A stretch of 64,000 bases of DNA from Pseudomonas viridiflava (lineage in GTDB: Bacteria > Pseudomonadota > Gammaproteobacteria > Pseudomonadales > Pseudomonadaceae). Of this stretch, positions 35,903-44,131 are shown in pieces; position 1 is the stretch's first letter; every line of letters begins with the position of its first letter. The notes beneath the pieces were generated by a model. It was given only the letters and a program-made list of their open reading frames with translations. It was not told the DNA's origin and searched no databases. The translations under genes and the position numbers were made by a program. The stretch covers positions 312,864 through 376,863 of the forward strand of contig NZ_LKEH01000018.1 of assembly GCF_001642795.1 (NCBI RefSeq), written 5' to 3'.

Positions 35903-36664
35903 GTGGTGAGTAGTCCTTTTTCACTGAGCGGTAAAGTGGTGATGGTGACAGGTGCCTCTTCCGGCATCGGCAGTCAGGTTGCGATCTGGTTGAGTCAACA
36001 GGGCGCGCGCGTGGTGCTGGTGGCCAGAAATACCGAGCGCCTTGAGGCAACAAGGCACCAGCTCCATGGCGAAGGTCATGGGGTCGAGCCTTTCGATTTG
36101 CTGGACGGGGCTGCTGTTTCAGGCTGGATGCGCAACCTGGCCAAGACCTACGCGCCCTTTGACGGGCTGGTGCATGCCGCTGGCGTGCAGATGCCCATGC
36201 CGATTCGGGCATTGGGACTCGAGCAGTGGGAGACGGTATTAGCCACCAACGTGACCTCCGGCTTTTCGCTGGTCAAGGCCTTCAGGCAGAAAGGGGTGTT
36301 CGTTCAGGGTGCCAGCATCGTGCTGCTCTCGTCGGTGATGGCTCAGGCTGCCCAGCCTTCCCTGATGGCTTACTGCGCCAGCAAGGGTGCGGTTGAGTCA
36401 ATGGTCCGCGCTGCGGCGCTGGAGCTGGCCCGCGACGGAATCAGGGTCAATGCGATTGCGCCGGGTGTGGTGAGAACCGAAATGACCCGCACGCTCGAGG
36501 ATCTGGTGGGGGCCGACTCCATGAAGGCTGTGGAGCAGAAACACCCACTGGGTTTCGGTGAGCCGCTGGATATCGCCTACGCAGTCAATTACCTGCTGTC
36601 TCCGGCGGCTCGCTGGGTGACCGGCACGTCGATGGTCGTGGACGGGGGGTATCTGGCGCAATGA
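35903..36664 (+). CDS. 3-oxoacyl-ACP reductase-like SDR of the viosamine island
   Basis: The 253-residue short-chain dehydrogenase has the cofactor loop TGASSGIG (16-23), NAG-like HAAG (91-94) and the catalytic triad Ser144, Tyr157 and Lys161 (YCASK). It resembles FabG. In this operon it should reduce acetoacetyl-ACP to 3-hydroxybutyryl-ACP. The start is a GTG; 35903 and 35906 are both possible, with AAGGGG about ten bases upstream. Its end overlaps the next gene in an ATGA (36661-36664). Confidence 0.83.
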   Translation: MVSSPFSLSGKVVMVTGASSGIGSQVAIWLSQQGARVVLVARNTERLEATRHQLHGEGHGVEPFDLLDGAAVSGWMRNLAKTYAPFDGLVHAAGVQMPMPIRALGLEQWETVLATNVTSGFSLVKAFRQKGVFVQGASIVLLSSVMAQAAQPSLMAYCASKGAVESMVRAAALELARDGIRVNAIAPGVVRTEMTRTLEDLVGADSMKAVEQKHPLGFGEPLDIAYAVNYLLSPAARWVTGTSMVVDGGYLAQ

Positions 36665-37302
36665 ATGCTAAAAACCTGCTTATTGTCGGTGCCGGCGCTT
36701 TCGGGCGTGAAGTGCACGCGTGGCTGACGGACTGGGTCGCGTTGAATCCGGGCTGGCACATCGCTGGATTCATCAACGATGGACCCGGCTCCACCGAGCG
36801 TTTCGATCATTACCCGCCAGTCGTTTCAACCGTGGACGGCTACCAGCCGAAGCCTGACGAGTATCTGGTCTGCGCGATCGGCGCACCTCAGGGTAAGCGC
36901 ACCGTGGTGGAAAAACTGCTCGCCAGGGGCAGCCGGTTTTTCACGCTGATCCATCCCTCGGTCATCATGGGCGAGAATGTCGTGGTGGGGCAGGGCACGG
37001 TCATCTGTCCCTCGACCGTGTTGACAGTCGACCTTCGGGTCGGTGCATTCGTGACCCTCAATATCGGCTGCCTGATCGGACACGACGCAGACATCGGTGA
37101 TTTCTCCACCTTGAGCGGACATTGCGACATTACCGGTGGGGTGGTGCTGGAAGAGGGCGTTTTCATGGGCACACATGCCAGTGTCCTGCCCAGGGTCAGA
37201 ATCGGCAAACAGGCTGTAGTCGGAGCGGGCAGTGTTGCAATACGCAATGTGGCCGCAGGCACTACAGTATTCGGTGTACCCGCCAAACGTATCTCGGGGT
37301 AA
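36661..37302 (+). CDS. vioB: NeuD/PglD-type acyltransferase, VioB-like
   Basis: This 213-residue protein has an N-terminal Rossmann-like sugar-nucleotide domain (LLIVGAGAFGREV at 6-18) and a C-terminal left-handed beta-helix of hexapeptide repeats (about 97-205). His141 in GCLIGHDADIG is the expected catalytic base. Family members N-acylate 4-amino-4,6-dideoxy sugar nucleotides. The island supplies an ACP-linked hydroxyacyl group, so I infer 3-hydroxybutyryl transfer to dTDP-viosamine rather than simple acetylation. It overlaps both neighbours (ATGA and TAATG). Confidence 0.8.
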   Translation: MNAKNLLIVGAGAFGREVHAWLTDWVALNPGWHIAGFINDGPGSTERFDHYPPVVSTVDGYQPKPDEYLVCAIGAPQGKRTVVEKLLARGSRFFTLIHPSVIMGENVVVGQGTVICPSTVLTVDLRVGAFVTLNIGCLIGHDADIGDFSTLSGHCDITGGVVLEEGVFMGTHASVLPRVRIGKQAVVGAGSVAIRNVAAGTTVFGVPAKRISG

Positions 37303-38324
37303 TGCTCATGAAGTCTCATGCCAGAATCGTGGACATAGAATATGAACTGCCTGCTCATTCACTGGACAACGAAACGCTGGCCCGGGAATTTCCCGAGTGG
37401 GATGTCGAGAAAATCTTCGCCAAGACCGGTATCGGTGAACGGCATATCATCGACAAGGATGAAACCGCGTCCGACCTTGCCTTTCGTGCCTGCGAAAAGC
37501 TGTTCCTCAAAGGGGACATTCAGCGCAGCCAGATAGACGCGCTGATCTATTGCACGCAAAGTCCCGATTACGTGCTGCCCGCCACGGCCTGCATCCTGCA
37601 GCATCGCCTGCAGTTGCCCACCCAATGCGCCGCCTTCGATTTCAATCAGGGTTGCTCAGGGTTCATCTATGGGCTTGGCATTGCCAAGGGGTTGATCGAG
37701 TCAGGCCAATGCCGGAATGTATTGCTGGTAACGGCTGAAACCTACAGTCGCTACATTCATCCGCAGGACAAGAGTGTTCGTACCCTGTTCGGCGATGCTG
37801 CGGCCGTCACCCTGATCAGCGCCGCCGAGGGTGGGCCGTTTCTGGAGCGCTTTCGTTATGGCAGCGATGGCTCCGGGGCCGAGAACCTGATTGTGCCCAT
37901 CGGCGGCGCACGCAGGCCTTCGGCGCAGAATCCGCAGCCTGAAACCCACGAGGACGACAACGGCAACGTGCGTACCGACGCCAATCTGTACATGAACGGC
38001 CCGGCGATCTTCGAGTTTTCCATGACGCGCGTACCGCAGTTGTTCGCTTCGTTGTTCGATGACGAACTGGCGGTGGCCGATATGGATCTGTTCGTGTTTC
38101 ATCAGGCCAATCACTTCATGCTGGATGCCCTGCGTCGACGTCTGAAATTGCCTGTCGACAAGTTCGTGTCCGCCTTCCAGCACTGCGGCAATACGGTGTC
38201 CTGCACCATCCCCATTGCGCTGAAAGAGTCTTTGGACAAGGGTGCGCTCAAACCCGGTGATCGGGTTGCGGCAGTCGGCTTCGGAGTGGGCTATTCGTGG
38301 GGCGCGTGCGTCATACACTGGTAA
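37302..38324 (+). CDS. 3-oxoacyl-ACP synthase III (FabH-like) of the viosamine island
   Basis: The 340-residue KAS III has the complete catalytic triad: Cys118 in NQGCSGFIYGL, His267 in FHQANHF and Asn297 in HCGNTVS. In this context it would condense acetyl-CoA with malonyl-ACP to acetoacetyl-ACP. That makes the four-carbon acyl group for the sugar rather than priming bulk fatty acid synthesis. ATG 37302 overlaps the preceding stop as TAATG; ATG 37308 is an alternative. Pseudomonas syringae flagellin-glycosylation loci are reported to include a KAS III gene of this type. Confidence 0.86.
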   Translation: MLMKSHARIVDIEYELPAHSLDNETLAREFPEWDVEKIFAKTGIGERHIIDKDETASDLAFRACEKLFLKGDIQRSQIDALIYCTQSPDYVLPATACILQHRLQLPTQCAAFDFNQGCSGFIYGLGIAKGLIESGQCRNVLLVTAETYSRYIHPQDKSVRTLFGDAAAVTLISAAEGGPFLERFRYGSDGSGAENLIVPIGGARRPSAQNPQPETHEDDNGNVRTDANLYMNGPAIFEFSMTRVPQLFASLFDDELAVADMDLFVFHQANHFMLDALRRRLKLPVDKFVSAFQHCGNTVSCTIPIALKESLDKGALKPGDRVAAVGFGVGYSWGACVIHW

Positions 38325-38361
38325 GCGCTACAGATCGCACTCTGTGTTACGGCTGGCTCGA

Positions 38362-38396
38362 GGCTCTGCGTCATATCACTGACGCAGGGCCTTTTT
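38362..38396. terminator. Terminator between convergent arms of the glycan island
   Basis: GGCTCTGCGTCA (38362-38373) pairs with TGACGCAGGGCC (38380-38391), with one mismatch, around a 6-base loop, followed by TTTTT. It ends the KAS III operon and lies just before the convergent glycosyltransferase gene. Confidence 0.8.
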
Positions 38397-38413
38397 AGTG
38401 AGCCGTTTGCCGA

Positions 38414-41400
38414 TCAGCCGCCCACCCAGGCGTTGCGCCAGGCTTGCAGGTGATCAGCGTCAAGCATCCAGCGTTCAATGACAGCCTGCTTCAAGGCGTC
38501 GCCCCTTTGCGCGCAGGTATCCATCTGCTCGATGTGCTCTTCGATGGCACTTATCCAGGCTTGGGTCTCGTTGCCAACCTGCGTGACGGGCAGGTCCCCA
38601 GGAACATTCAGTACGTCGCTGCAAATGACCGGAAAGCCACAGGCGCCGAACTGCAGCAAGGCCGCCGGGCCTTTGCTCTGGTTGATCCGATTGGACTCGG
38701 CGGGCGCGAGTACAAGATCAAGGTTCAGACCGGCCAGCATCCCTGGGAGCAGCGCCCCTTCTACAGGCGAGCGCAGTTCGTGGATAAAAGGTCGTAGCCA
38801 GCGCGTACACGGCCCCATGACGACCCATTCCACGCGGTCCGCCAGCGCCTTGATGACCTCCGACAGGATCAACAGGTCGCTCAGTTCGCCCGCCGTGCCA
38901 ACCCAGCCGACGCGAGGTTTCGGACGCGTCTGACGCTGGCTTTGCAGATTCAGCCATGAATCTGACGCCAGCCGGGTTTCGATGACCTGAACGTCGGGGT
39001 GCGAGTCGCCCAGCAGATCCGCCAGCGCTCTCGTGGGGACAGTGATCAGGTCTGCACGTCCCAGGCCGTGGCGCAGAGACGCTTCAATCGCAGCGAGAGG
39101 TGCTGCGGTCTTGTCGATCTCGGCGTACGCCGGGTACTGCGGCAGATCGTAGATGACTCGAGCGTGGGTGTGATCCTTGATCGCATTGATGCTGGCGACC
39201 AGGCCATCGTTGATCGGACCTTGCACAACGACGGTATCAGGGCTGAGTCTGGCGATCTCCACGAGCGGCAACGGTGTGTGGCTGAGGATGCCGTCCACTG
39301 CAAGCCCTGCACGCAGACTGTGAAGGACCGCGCCGACCCGATCGCCGGCGGTTCCACGATCACCGGGTTGCACGAGCACCACCGGCAGCGGGCGATGCGT
39401 CAACGGCCGCCAGCTCAATTCCGGATTGTTCTGGGTGAAAAAACGCTCTGTCAGGGACAGTTGGATGCTGTAGGCCGGGTCCCATGCCATGTAATGCAGC
39501 CAGCGATGGGCGAGGGCGCGTGTCGCGAAATCCATCGCTTCGGCGTCGGGCTGTGACTCGTCAGGACGCAGGGCAACAATGGCATGCGGCGTCCAGACGA
39601 CCAGGTGTCCGGCGCTGCGAGCCCTCAGGCAGAGGTCTACATCACGGAAATGCAGAGGAAAAAGGTGTTCGTCCAGGCCTTCGATCTCGTCATGCACTGA
39701 CTTGCGAATCATCAGGCAGGAACCGCTGACGGCACTGTAGTTTTGATCGGTTTCCAGACGTTGCGCGAAGCTCGCGCAAGTCGCCGCGTCTTCGGCGGTG
39801 ATCGCACAAGCGGTACCATCGATCCCCACGATGATCCCGGCTTCCACCATTTTGCTGTCGGGTGAAATGATGTTGGCGCCCACGATGCCTACTTCAGGAC
39901 GCAGCGCGTGATTGAGGAGTTGTTCGAGCCAGTCCGGCTGAACGATCAGGGTGTTGCTGTCGAGCATCAGCAAATAGTCGCCCCGAGCGTGGTTGGCGGC
40001 GGCATTGAACAGTGCCGATGGGCTCACCGTCTGCTCGTGGCGTAGGACGCGGATGCGCTCCGATTGCATCGACTCCAGTGTTGTCAGCCATTCGGTGGTC
40101 TGCGCCGACTGGCTGTTGTTGTCGCAGATCAGAATTTCGTAGAACGGGTACGTCGTGTGTTCCAGAATGCTTTCGACACAGGGCAGCAGCGTCTGCAGTT
40201 GGTCCTGAGAGGTGACGAGGATCGTGATCAGCGGCTGATCGGCGTGGCCATATTCGATCCGGTAGCATCCCGATTCAAGCGCATGCACCTGGCCGTCGGC
40301 ATAGCCGCGCGCGAGCAAATGTCGTTGCAGCGTACGCGCTTCATCATAATTGTCCTGCGCTTGCCAGAGTGGCGAGATGGCAATCGGCTCGGCTATATGG
40401 ACGAATTCGGTAAAGCTTGAGTCTTCGATCAGACGCAGTATCAGATCGAGCTCGGTAGCCTGAGCGTGGCCTGGATCGAAGCCGCCCACCGCCAGGGCTT
40501 TTTCGCGGTTGAACAGCCAGTTGCGGCTGGTGGCCGACGGACAGGCCAGCAGGTAATCCAGACTGAAACCTGGCTGAAAGACCAGATGAGCGCCTGTTTG
40601 AGCATGCAGGGTCACTTCGTCACCGAAGACCGCGCAGGCGTGGGGCGCTTCGATCATCTTCATGACGGCGCATAGCAGGCCGCTCGGGGTAAATGTGGTG
40701 CCTGCGTCTACCAGCATCCACCAGTCGTGATCATGTTCCTGCATCAGCTCGTTGATAACCGTGGCACGGTTTTCCAGGCTCGCCTCCCGCCAGGGCAACT
40801 GGGCCTGAAGCAGTGTCTGCTGCTCCCGGTCGTAGTCGGCCAGTACGAAAACCTTGAGCTTGTCGAGCAGAGGCGCATCGGACGCCATGCTTTGCAGCGT
40901 ACTCAGCACTCGCTCGGCCTGCTGATCGAAATCGGAAACGACGATGGCAATCGACGGCCCACCGTTGTGCTGCTGCAAGTGTTCATGCAGGAGGGCATGC
41001 TGAGCGGGCGTGGGCCTGCGCTGCCCCAGCCAGCTGGCTACGCGGGTGTTGCGAACAGTGGCCTGGGACCTTCTGTCGAAGTAGCCCAGCAGGTCCATGT
41101 CCTGAACATTGTCGCGCTGGGTCAGTGGCGCAATCCTGACCTTGCCATTGAGTTCGTCGGGTCGGATCCAGCCCAGTTCGCCGGGAATTCGATGGAAGTT
41201 GGCGTGACCTTCGCGAGGCAGGGTAGGGTCTTTTCTGAACGCCTCGCTGCTCTGTTGTTCGGAGACGCGGAAATAGGACAGAGGGCGGGCGAGCATTGCC
41301 AGATTGCCCTGACGCAGCAGTTTGACGTACATCGCCAGGTCGCCCAGCCCCCAGATCAGCACCTGATTCAGGGACATGATGTCCTGCCCGAAGGCCAGCA

Positions 41401-41935
41401 GGTCTTCGCGGCGACACATGACCGCGCTCGGTTCACCCACGAAGTTGACGGGATACTGGGCCAGAAAGGACACCAGCTCCGGGCCGTTCAATACCACGTT
41501 CTTGCCGAATGGGTAAGCCGTGTACAGGTTATCGGCCAGCATCGCACCGCTGGCGTCGATTCGTTTTCGTGTTGCTGACACGATCTTGATATCAGGGCTG
41601 TCATGCATGACATCGAACATCAGGCGCACGCAGTCGGTGAGCAGGATGTCATCGTCGTAGAGAAATTTGATGTAATCGCCGCGTGCCAGTGACACGCCAA
41701 GCGCAATGTTGTGAGGCTCACCCAGCGGCGTGTCATTTTTGCTGTAGTGAATCGGCCAGCGACTCTGCGGCCTGAGTTTTTCGACAATGTCCCTGATGCC
41801 GTCGTCACGGCAGTCGTCAGTGACAATGATCTCGATGTCGTCGTGATTCTGGCGCAGCGCACTGGCAAGCGCCGCTTCGAAAAAAGCCGGTTTGTAAGCA
41901 GGAATGACAATACTGACCAGGCGTGAAGAACTCAT
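38414..41935 (-). CDS. vioT: Large multidomain glycosyltransferase, VioT-like
   Basis: The 1173-residue cytosolic protein has three glycosyltransferase-like units. An N-terminal GT2 domain opens with VSIVIPAYKPAFFEAALAS and has an acidic YDDDILL motif near 95-105. A second GT2 domain (about 575-830) has TILVTSQDQLQTLLPCVESIL and the ICDNNSQ loop. A C-terminal GT4-like region (about 850-1170) has a PGDRGTAGDR glycine loop. It should attach the modified viosamine to the flagellin-bound rhamnose, as reported for VioT of P. syringae pv. tabaci. The start at 41935 lies exactly at the GT2 domain; an upstream in-frame ATG adds 19 non-conserved residues. Confidence 0.8.
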   Translation of the reverse strand: MSSSRLVSIVIPAYKPAFFEAALASALRQNHDDIEIIVTDDCRDDGIRDIVEKLRPQSRWPIHYSKNDTPLGEPHNIALGVSLARGDYIKFLYDDDILLTDCVRLMFDVMHDSPDIKIVSATRKRIDASGAMLADNLYTAYPFGKNVVLNGPELVSFLAQYPVNFVGEPSAVMCRREDLLAFGQDIMSLNQVLIWGLGDLAMYVKLLRQGNLAMLARPLSYFRVSEQQSSEAFRKDPTLPREGHANFHRIPGELGWIRPDELNGKVRIAPLTQRDNVQDMDLLGYFDRRSQATVRNTRVASWLGQRRPTPAQHALLHEHLQQHNGGPSIAIVVSDFDQQAERVLSTLQSMASDAPLLDKLKVFVLADYDREQQTLLQAQLPWREASLENRATVINELMQEHDHDWWMLVDAGTTFTPSGLLCAVMKMIEAPHACAVFGDEVTLHAQTGAHLVFQPGFSLDYLLACPSATSRNWLFNREKALAVGGFDPGHAQATELDLILRLIEDSSFTEFVHIAEPIAISPLWQAQDNYDEARTLQRHLLARGYADGQVHALESGCYRIEYGHADQPLITILVTSQDQLQTLLPCVESILEHTTYPFYEILICDNNSQSAQTTEWLTTLESMQSERIRVLRHEQTVSPSALFNAAANHARGDYLLMLDSNTLIVQPDWLEQLLNHALRPEVGIVGANIISPDSKMVEAGIIVGIDGTACAITAEDAATCASFAQRLETDQNYSAVSGSCLMIRKSVHDEIEGLDEHLFPLHFRDVDLCLRARSAGHLVVWTPHAIVALRPDESQPDAEAMDFATRALAHRWLHYMAWDPAYSIQLSLTERFFTQNNPELSWRPLTHRPLPVVLVQPGDRGTAGDRVGAVLHSLRAGLAVDGILSHTPLPLVEIARLSPDTVVVQGPINDGLVASINAIKDHTHARVIYDLPQYPAYAEIDKTAAPLAAIEASLRHGLGRADLITVPTRALADLLGDSHPDVQVIETRLASDSWLNLQSQRQTRPKPRVGWVGTAGELSDLLILSEVIKALADRVEWVVMGPCTRWLRPFIHELRSPVEGALLPGMLAGLNLDLVLAPAESNRINQSKGPAALLQFGACGFPVICSDVLNVPGDLPVTQVGNETQAWISAIEEHIEQMDTCAQRGDALKQAVIERWMLDADHLQAWRNAWVGG

Positions 41936-42007
41936 CGCAATACCATGTGAAGAAGTGTTGAGAGCCCACCGGGCACGCCGGTCGACATCCATGATCGGCT
42001 GCTGTCG

Positions 42008-42733
42008 TCAGGCCTTGCGCCCCACATACAGAACCGACTGATCAGTAATGCCGTGCTGCCGGAATACGCCTTCGCCGAACGCTTCCGAACCCAGCGCATC
42101 GACCTTGAAACCGGACGCCTCCAGACGTGAGACGAAGTCATGCCTGGCGTACATCCGCACATGATCGTCCTGACCGAAGCGCGCCCAGCGCTCATCGACG
42201 CTGGACTCATCGGGGTCTTCTTCGGTGTCGGTCGCGGTCAGCAGAATTGGTACCATCAGGATCGCAGAGCCACCCTTGGCCAGAACCCGGTGCAGCTCGG
42301 ACATGGCCTTGCGGTCATCAGGCACATGTTCCAGAACATGCGAACACACGATGAAATCAAAGGACTCGTCGGCATACAGGTGCATGTCCATGATGTCGAC
42401 CACGTCATCAGCCAGCGGCGAAAACAGATCGGCAGAGCGATAGCGGGCGTTGGGCAGGCTGCGCAGGAATTTCGACAGCACAACGGCTGGCGCAATGTCG
42501 AGAATGCGCAAGGGTTGCCCCGGCGGATTATTCAGCAGGTGCATGGCAAACAACGCGTAAAGCCGGTCCCGGTCAGAGGCCTGGCATTCAGGGCAACTGT
42601 ATTGACCGACGTTCAGGGTTTCGAAATCGTCCACGCTGTAGAACACGTTCAAACGGTGAAAAATTTCCAGATGACCTCTGTCCATCGGGTAGAAATTCGG
42701 AAATCGGCAGGAGCAGACCGGACACGTTCGCAT
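42008..42733 (-). CDS. Zinc-finger SAM-dependent methyltransferase of the viosamine island
   Basis: The 241-residue protein has an N-terminal four-cysteine knuckle (Cys4, Cys7, Cys47, Cys50). A class I methyltransferase fold follows, with LRILDIAPA (motif I, about 75-83) and FDFIVCSHVLEHVPDD (about 125-140). Flagellin viosamine in P. syringae carries an O-methyl group, and this is the only methyltransferase in the island, so it is the natural candidate. Start and upstream stop overlap as TAATG (42733), coupling it to the aminotransferase. The methylated position cannot be read from sequence. Confidence 0.82.
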   Translation of the reverse strand: MRTCPVCSCRFPNFYPMDRGHLEIFHRLNVFYSVDDFETLNVGQYSCPECQASDRDRLYALFAMHLLNNPPGQPLRILDIAPAVVLSKFLRSLPNARYRSADLFSPLADDVVDIMDMHLYADESFDFIVCSHVLEHVPDDRKAMSELHRVLAKGGSAILMVPILLTATDTEEDPDESSVDERWARFGQDDHVRMYARHDFVSRLEASGFKVDALGSEAFGEGVFRQHGITDQSVLYVGRKA

Positions 42734-43851
42734 TAGCGGTTCTCGTTACTGGCAGCGACGATGACATTGATGATGCTGTCGAAAGCTTCATCGGTCAGGC
42801 TGTCGTAAATAGGCAGGCACAGGATCTGATTCGACAGGCCGGTGGCGATCGGCAAGCGTTCCGGCTTGGCCGAATCCAGACCCCGGTACATCGGGAACGT
42901 CGAAATCAGTGGGTAGAAATAGCGGCGGGCCAGAATGTTCTGATCACGCATTCGCTGATACAGCGCGTCGCGTGACACGGCGAACGTCTCGCGTACCAGC
43001 ACCGGAAAGTACGAGTAGTTATGTTTTTCGGCGCTCTGCCAGACGATATCGATACCGGGGATTGCCGCCAGCGCAGCACGATACAGCTCGTCGATACGCT
43101 GGCGCCTGATCAGTGCCTGATCGATGTGCTTGAGCTGAAGCAGGCCGAACGCTGCGTTGATCTCACTCATCTTGCCGTTGATGCCTGGCGCAACCACGGT
43201 GACTTCGTCGGCAAAGCCGAAGTTTTTCAGGTAGTCGATACGTTGTTTGGTCTTCAGGTCCGGGCTGACGATGGCGCCGCCTTCGAAGGTATTGAAGACC
43301 TTGGTGGCGTGGAAGCTCAGGATCGACAGGTCGCCATGTCTGAGCAGGCTTTCACCGCGATGCTGCACGCCGAAGGCATGGGCGGCATCGTAGATGACCT
43401 TCAGGCCATAGCGATCGGCGATCTGCTGGATACGGTCGACGTCACACGGGATGCCGTAGCAATGCACCGGCATGATGGCGGTGGTTGCCGGCGTAATGGC
43501 TTCTTCGATGCGGTCCGGATCCAGATTGTAGGTGCCTGGCTGGATATCGACGAACACTGGCGTCAGGCTGTTCCACAGCAACGAGTGCGCCGTCGCGACA
43601 AACGAATAGGGCGTGGTGATGACTTCGCCTTTGATCCGCAGCGCTTGAATGGCCGTCATCAAGGCCAGGGTACCGTTGGAAAACAGCGACAGGTGCTGGA
43701 CGCCCAGATAGCTGGCCAGCTCTTTCTCGAGCTGTTGATGGAACGGGCCGCCGTTGGTGAGCTGGTGGCTGTCCCAGATCTGCTCGAGGTAGGGAATGAA
43801 TTCCTCAAGGGGCGGCAGCAGGGGACGTGTGACGGGAATCGGTGCGCTCAT
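42733..43851 (-). CDS. vioA: DegT/DnrJ/EryC1 aminotransferase, VioA-like
   Basis: The 372-residue PLP enzyme belongs to the sugar aminotransferase family. IYDAAHAFG contains Asp155, and SFHATKVFN contains Lys184, the expected Schiff-base lysine. VioA aminates dTDP-4-keto-6-deoxyglucose at C4 to give dTDP-viosamine. Genes for that precursor (rmlA, rmlB) are not in the window and must be elsewhere, since they also serve rhamnose synthesis. It is the first gene of the minus-strand arm, with a sigma54-type promoter 125 bp upstream. Confidence 0.83.
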   Translation of the reverse strand: MSAPIPVTRPLLPPLEEFIPYLEQIWDSHQLTNGGPFHQQLEKELASYLGVQHLSLFSNGTLALMTAIQALRIKGEVITTPYSFVATAHSLLWNSLTPVFVDIQPGTYNLDPDRIEEAITPATTAIMPVHCYGIPCDVDRIQQIADRYGLKVIYDAAHAFGVQHRGESLLRHGDLSILSFHATKVFNTFEGGAIVSPDLKTKQRIDYLKNFGFADEVTVVAPGINGKMSEINAAFGLLQLKHIDQALIRRQRIDELYRAALAAIPGIDIVWQSAEKHNYSYFPVLVRETFAVSRDALYQRMRDQNILARRYFYPLISTFPMYRGLDSAKPERLPIATGLSNQILCLPIYDSLTDEAFDSIINVIVAASNENR

Positions 43852-43974
43852 GAAAAGCTCTCAACACGTGTCGCAGAAGATTGCCGTTCGACAGGTCATT
43901 TTTAAGGCGCATGGCGCGTCACGCACAGGCGATCGACATAAAAATGGCGGCCAAACTGTTTTGCCTTGGATAAA

Positions 43975-43991
43975 AGCAAAAAACCAGCCAA
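43975..43991 (-). promoter_or_regulatory. Sigma54-type promoter for the vioA-methyltransferase-vioT operon
   Basis: Read on the minus strand, TGGCTG, N5 and TTGCT place GG (43989-43988) and GC (43977-43976) ten bases apart. The predicted transcription start near 43964 leaves a 113-base leader before vioA. The TGG and TTGC elements match; AC of the -24 box is replaced by TG, so the match is good but not perfect. Confidence 0.58.
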
Positions 43992-44131
43992 GAGTTCAGT
44001 TTGAGCCGTTTGAGGGGTTCGGTTTGTGAGCGGTCTCACGCTATGTTTCAGCGCTTGATATCCCGAATGCCCGTTGCGTATTTTGTAGGCACTGCCGCAG
44101 GACGGCCTTAACTCTCAACAAGGATTGAGCA

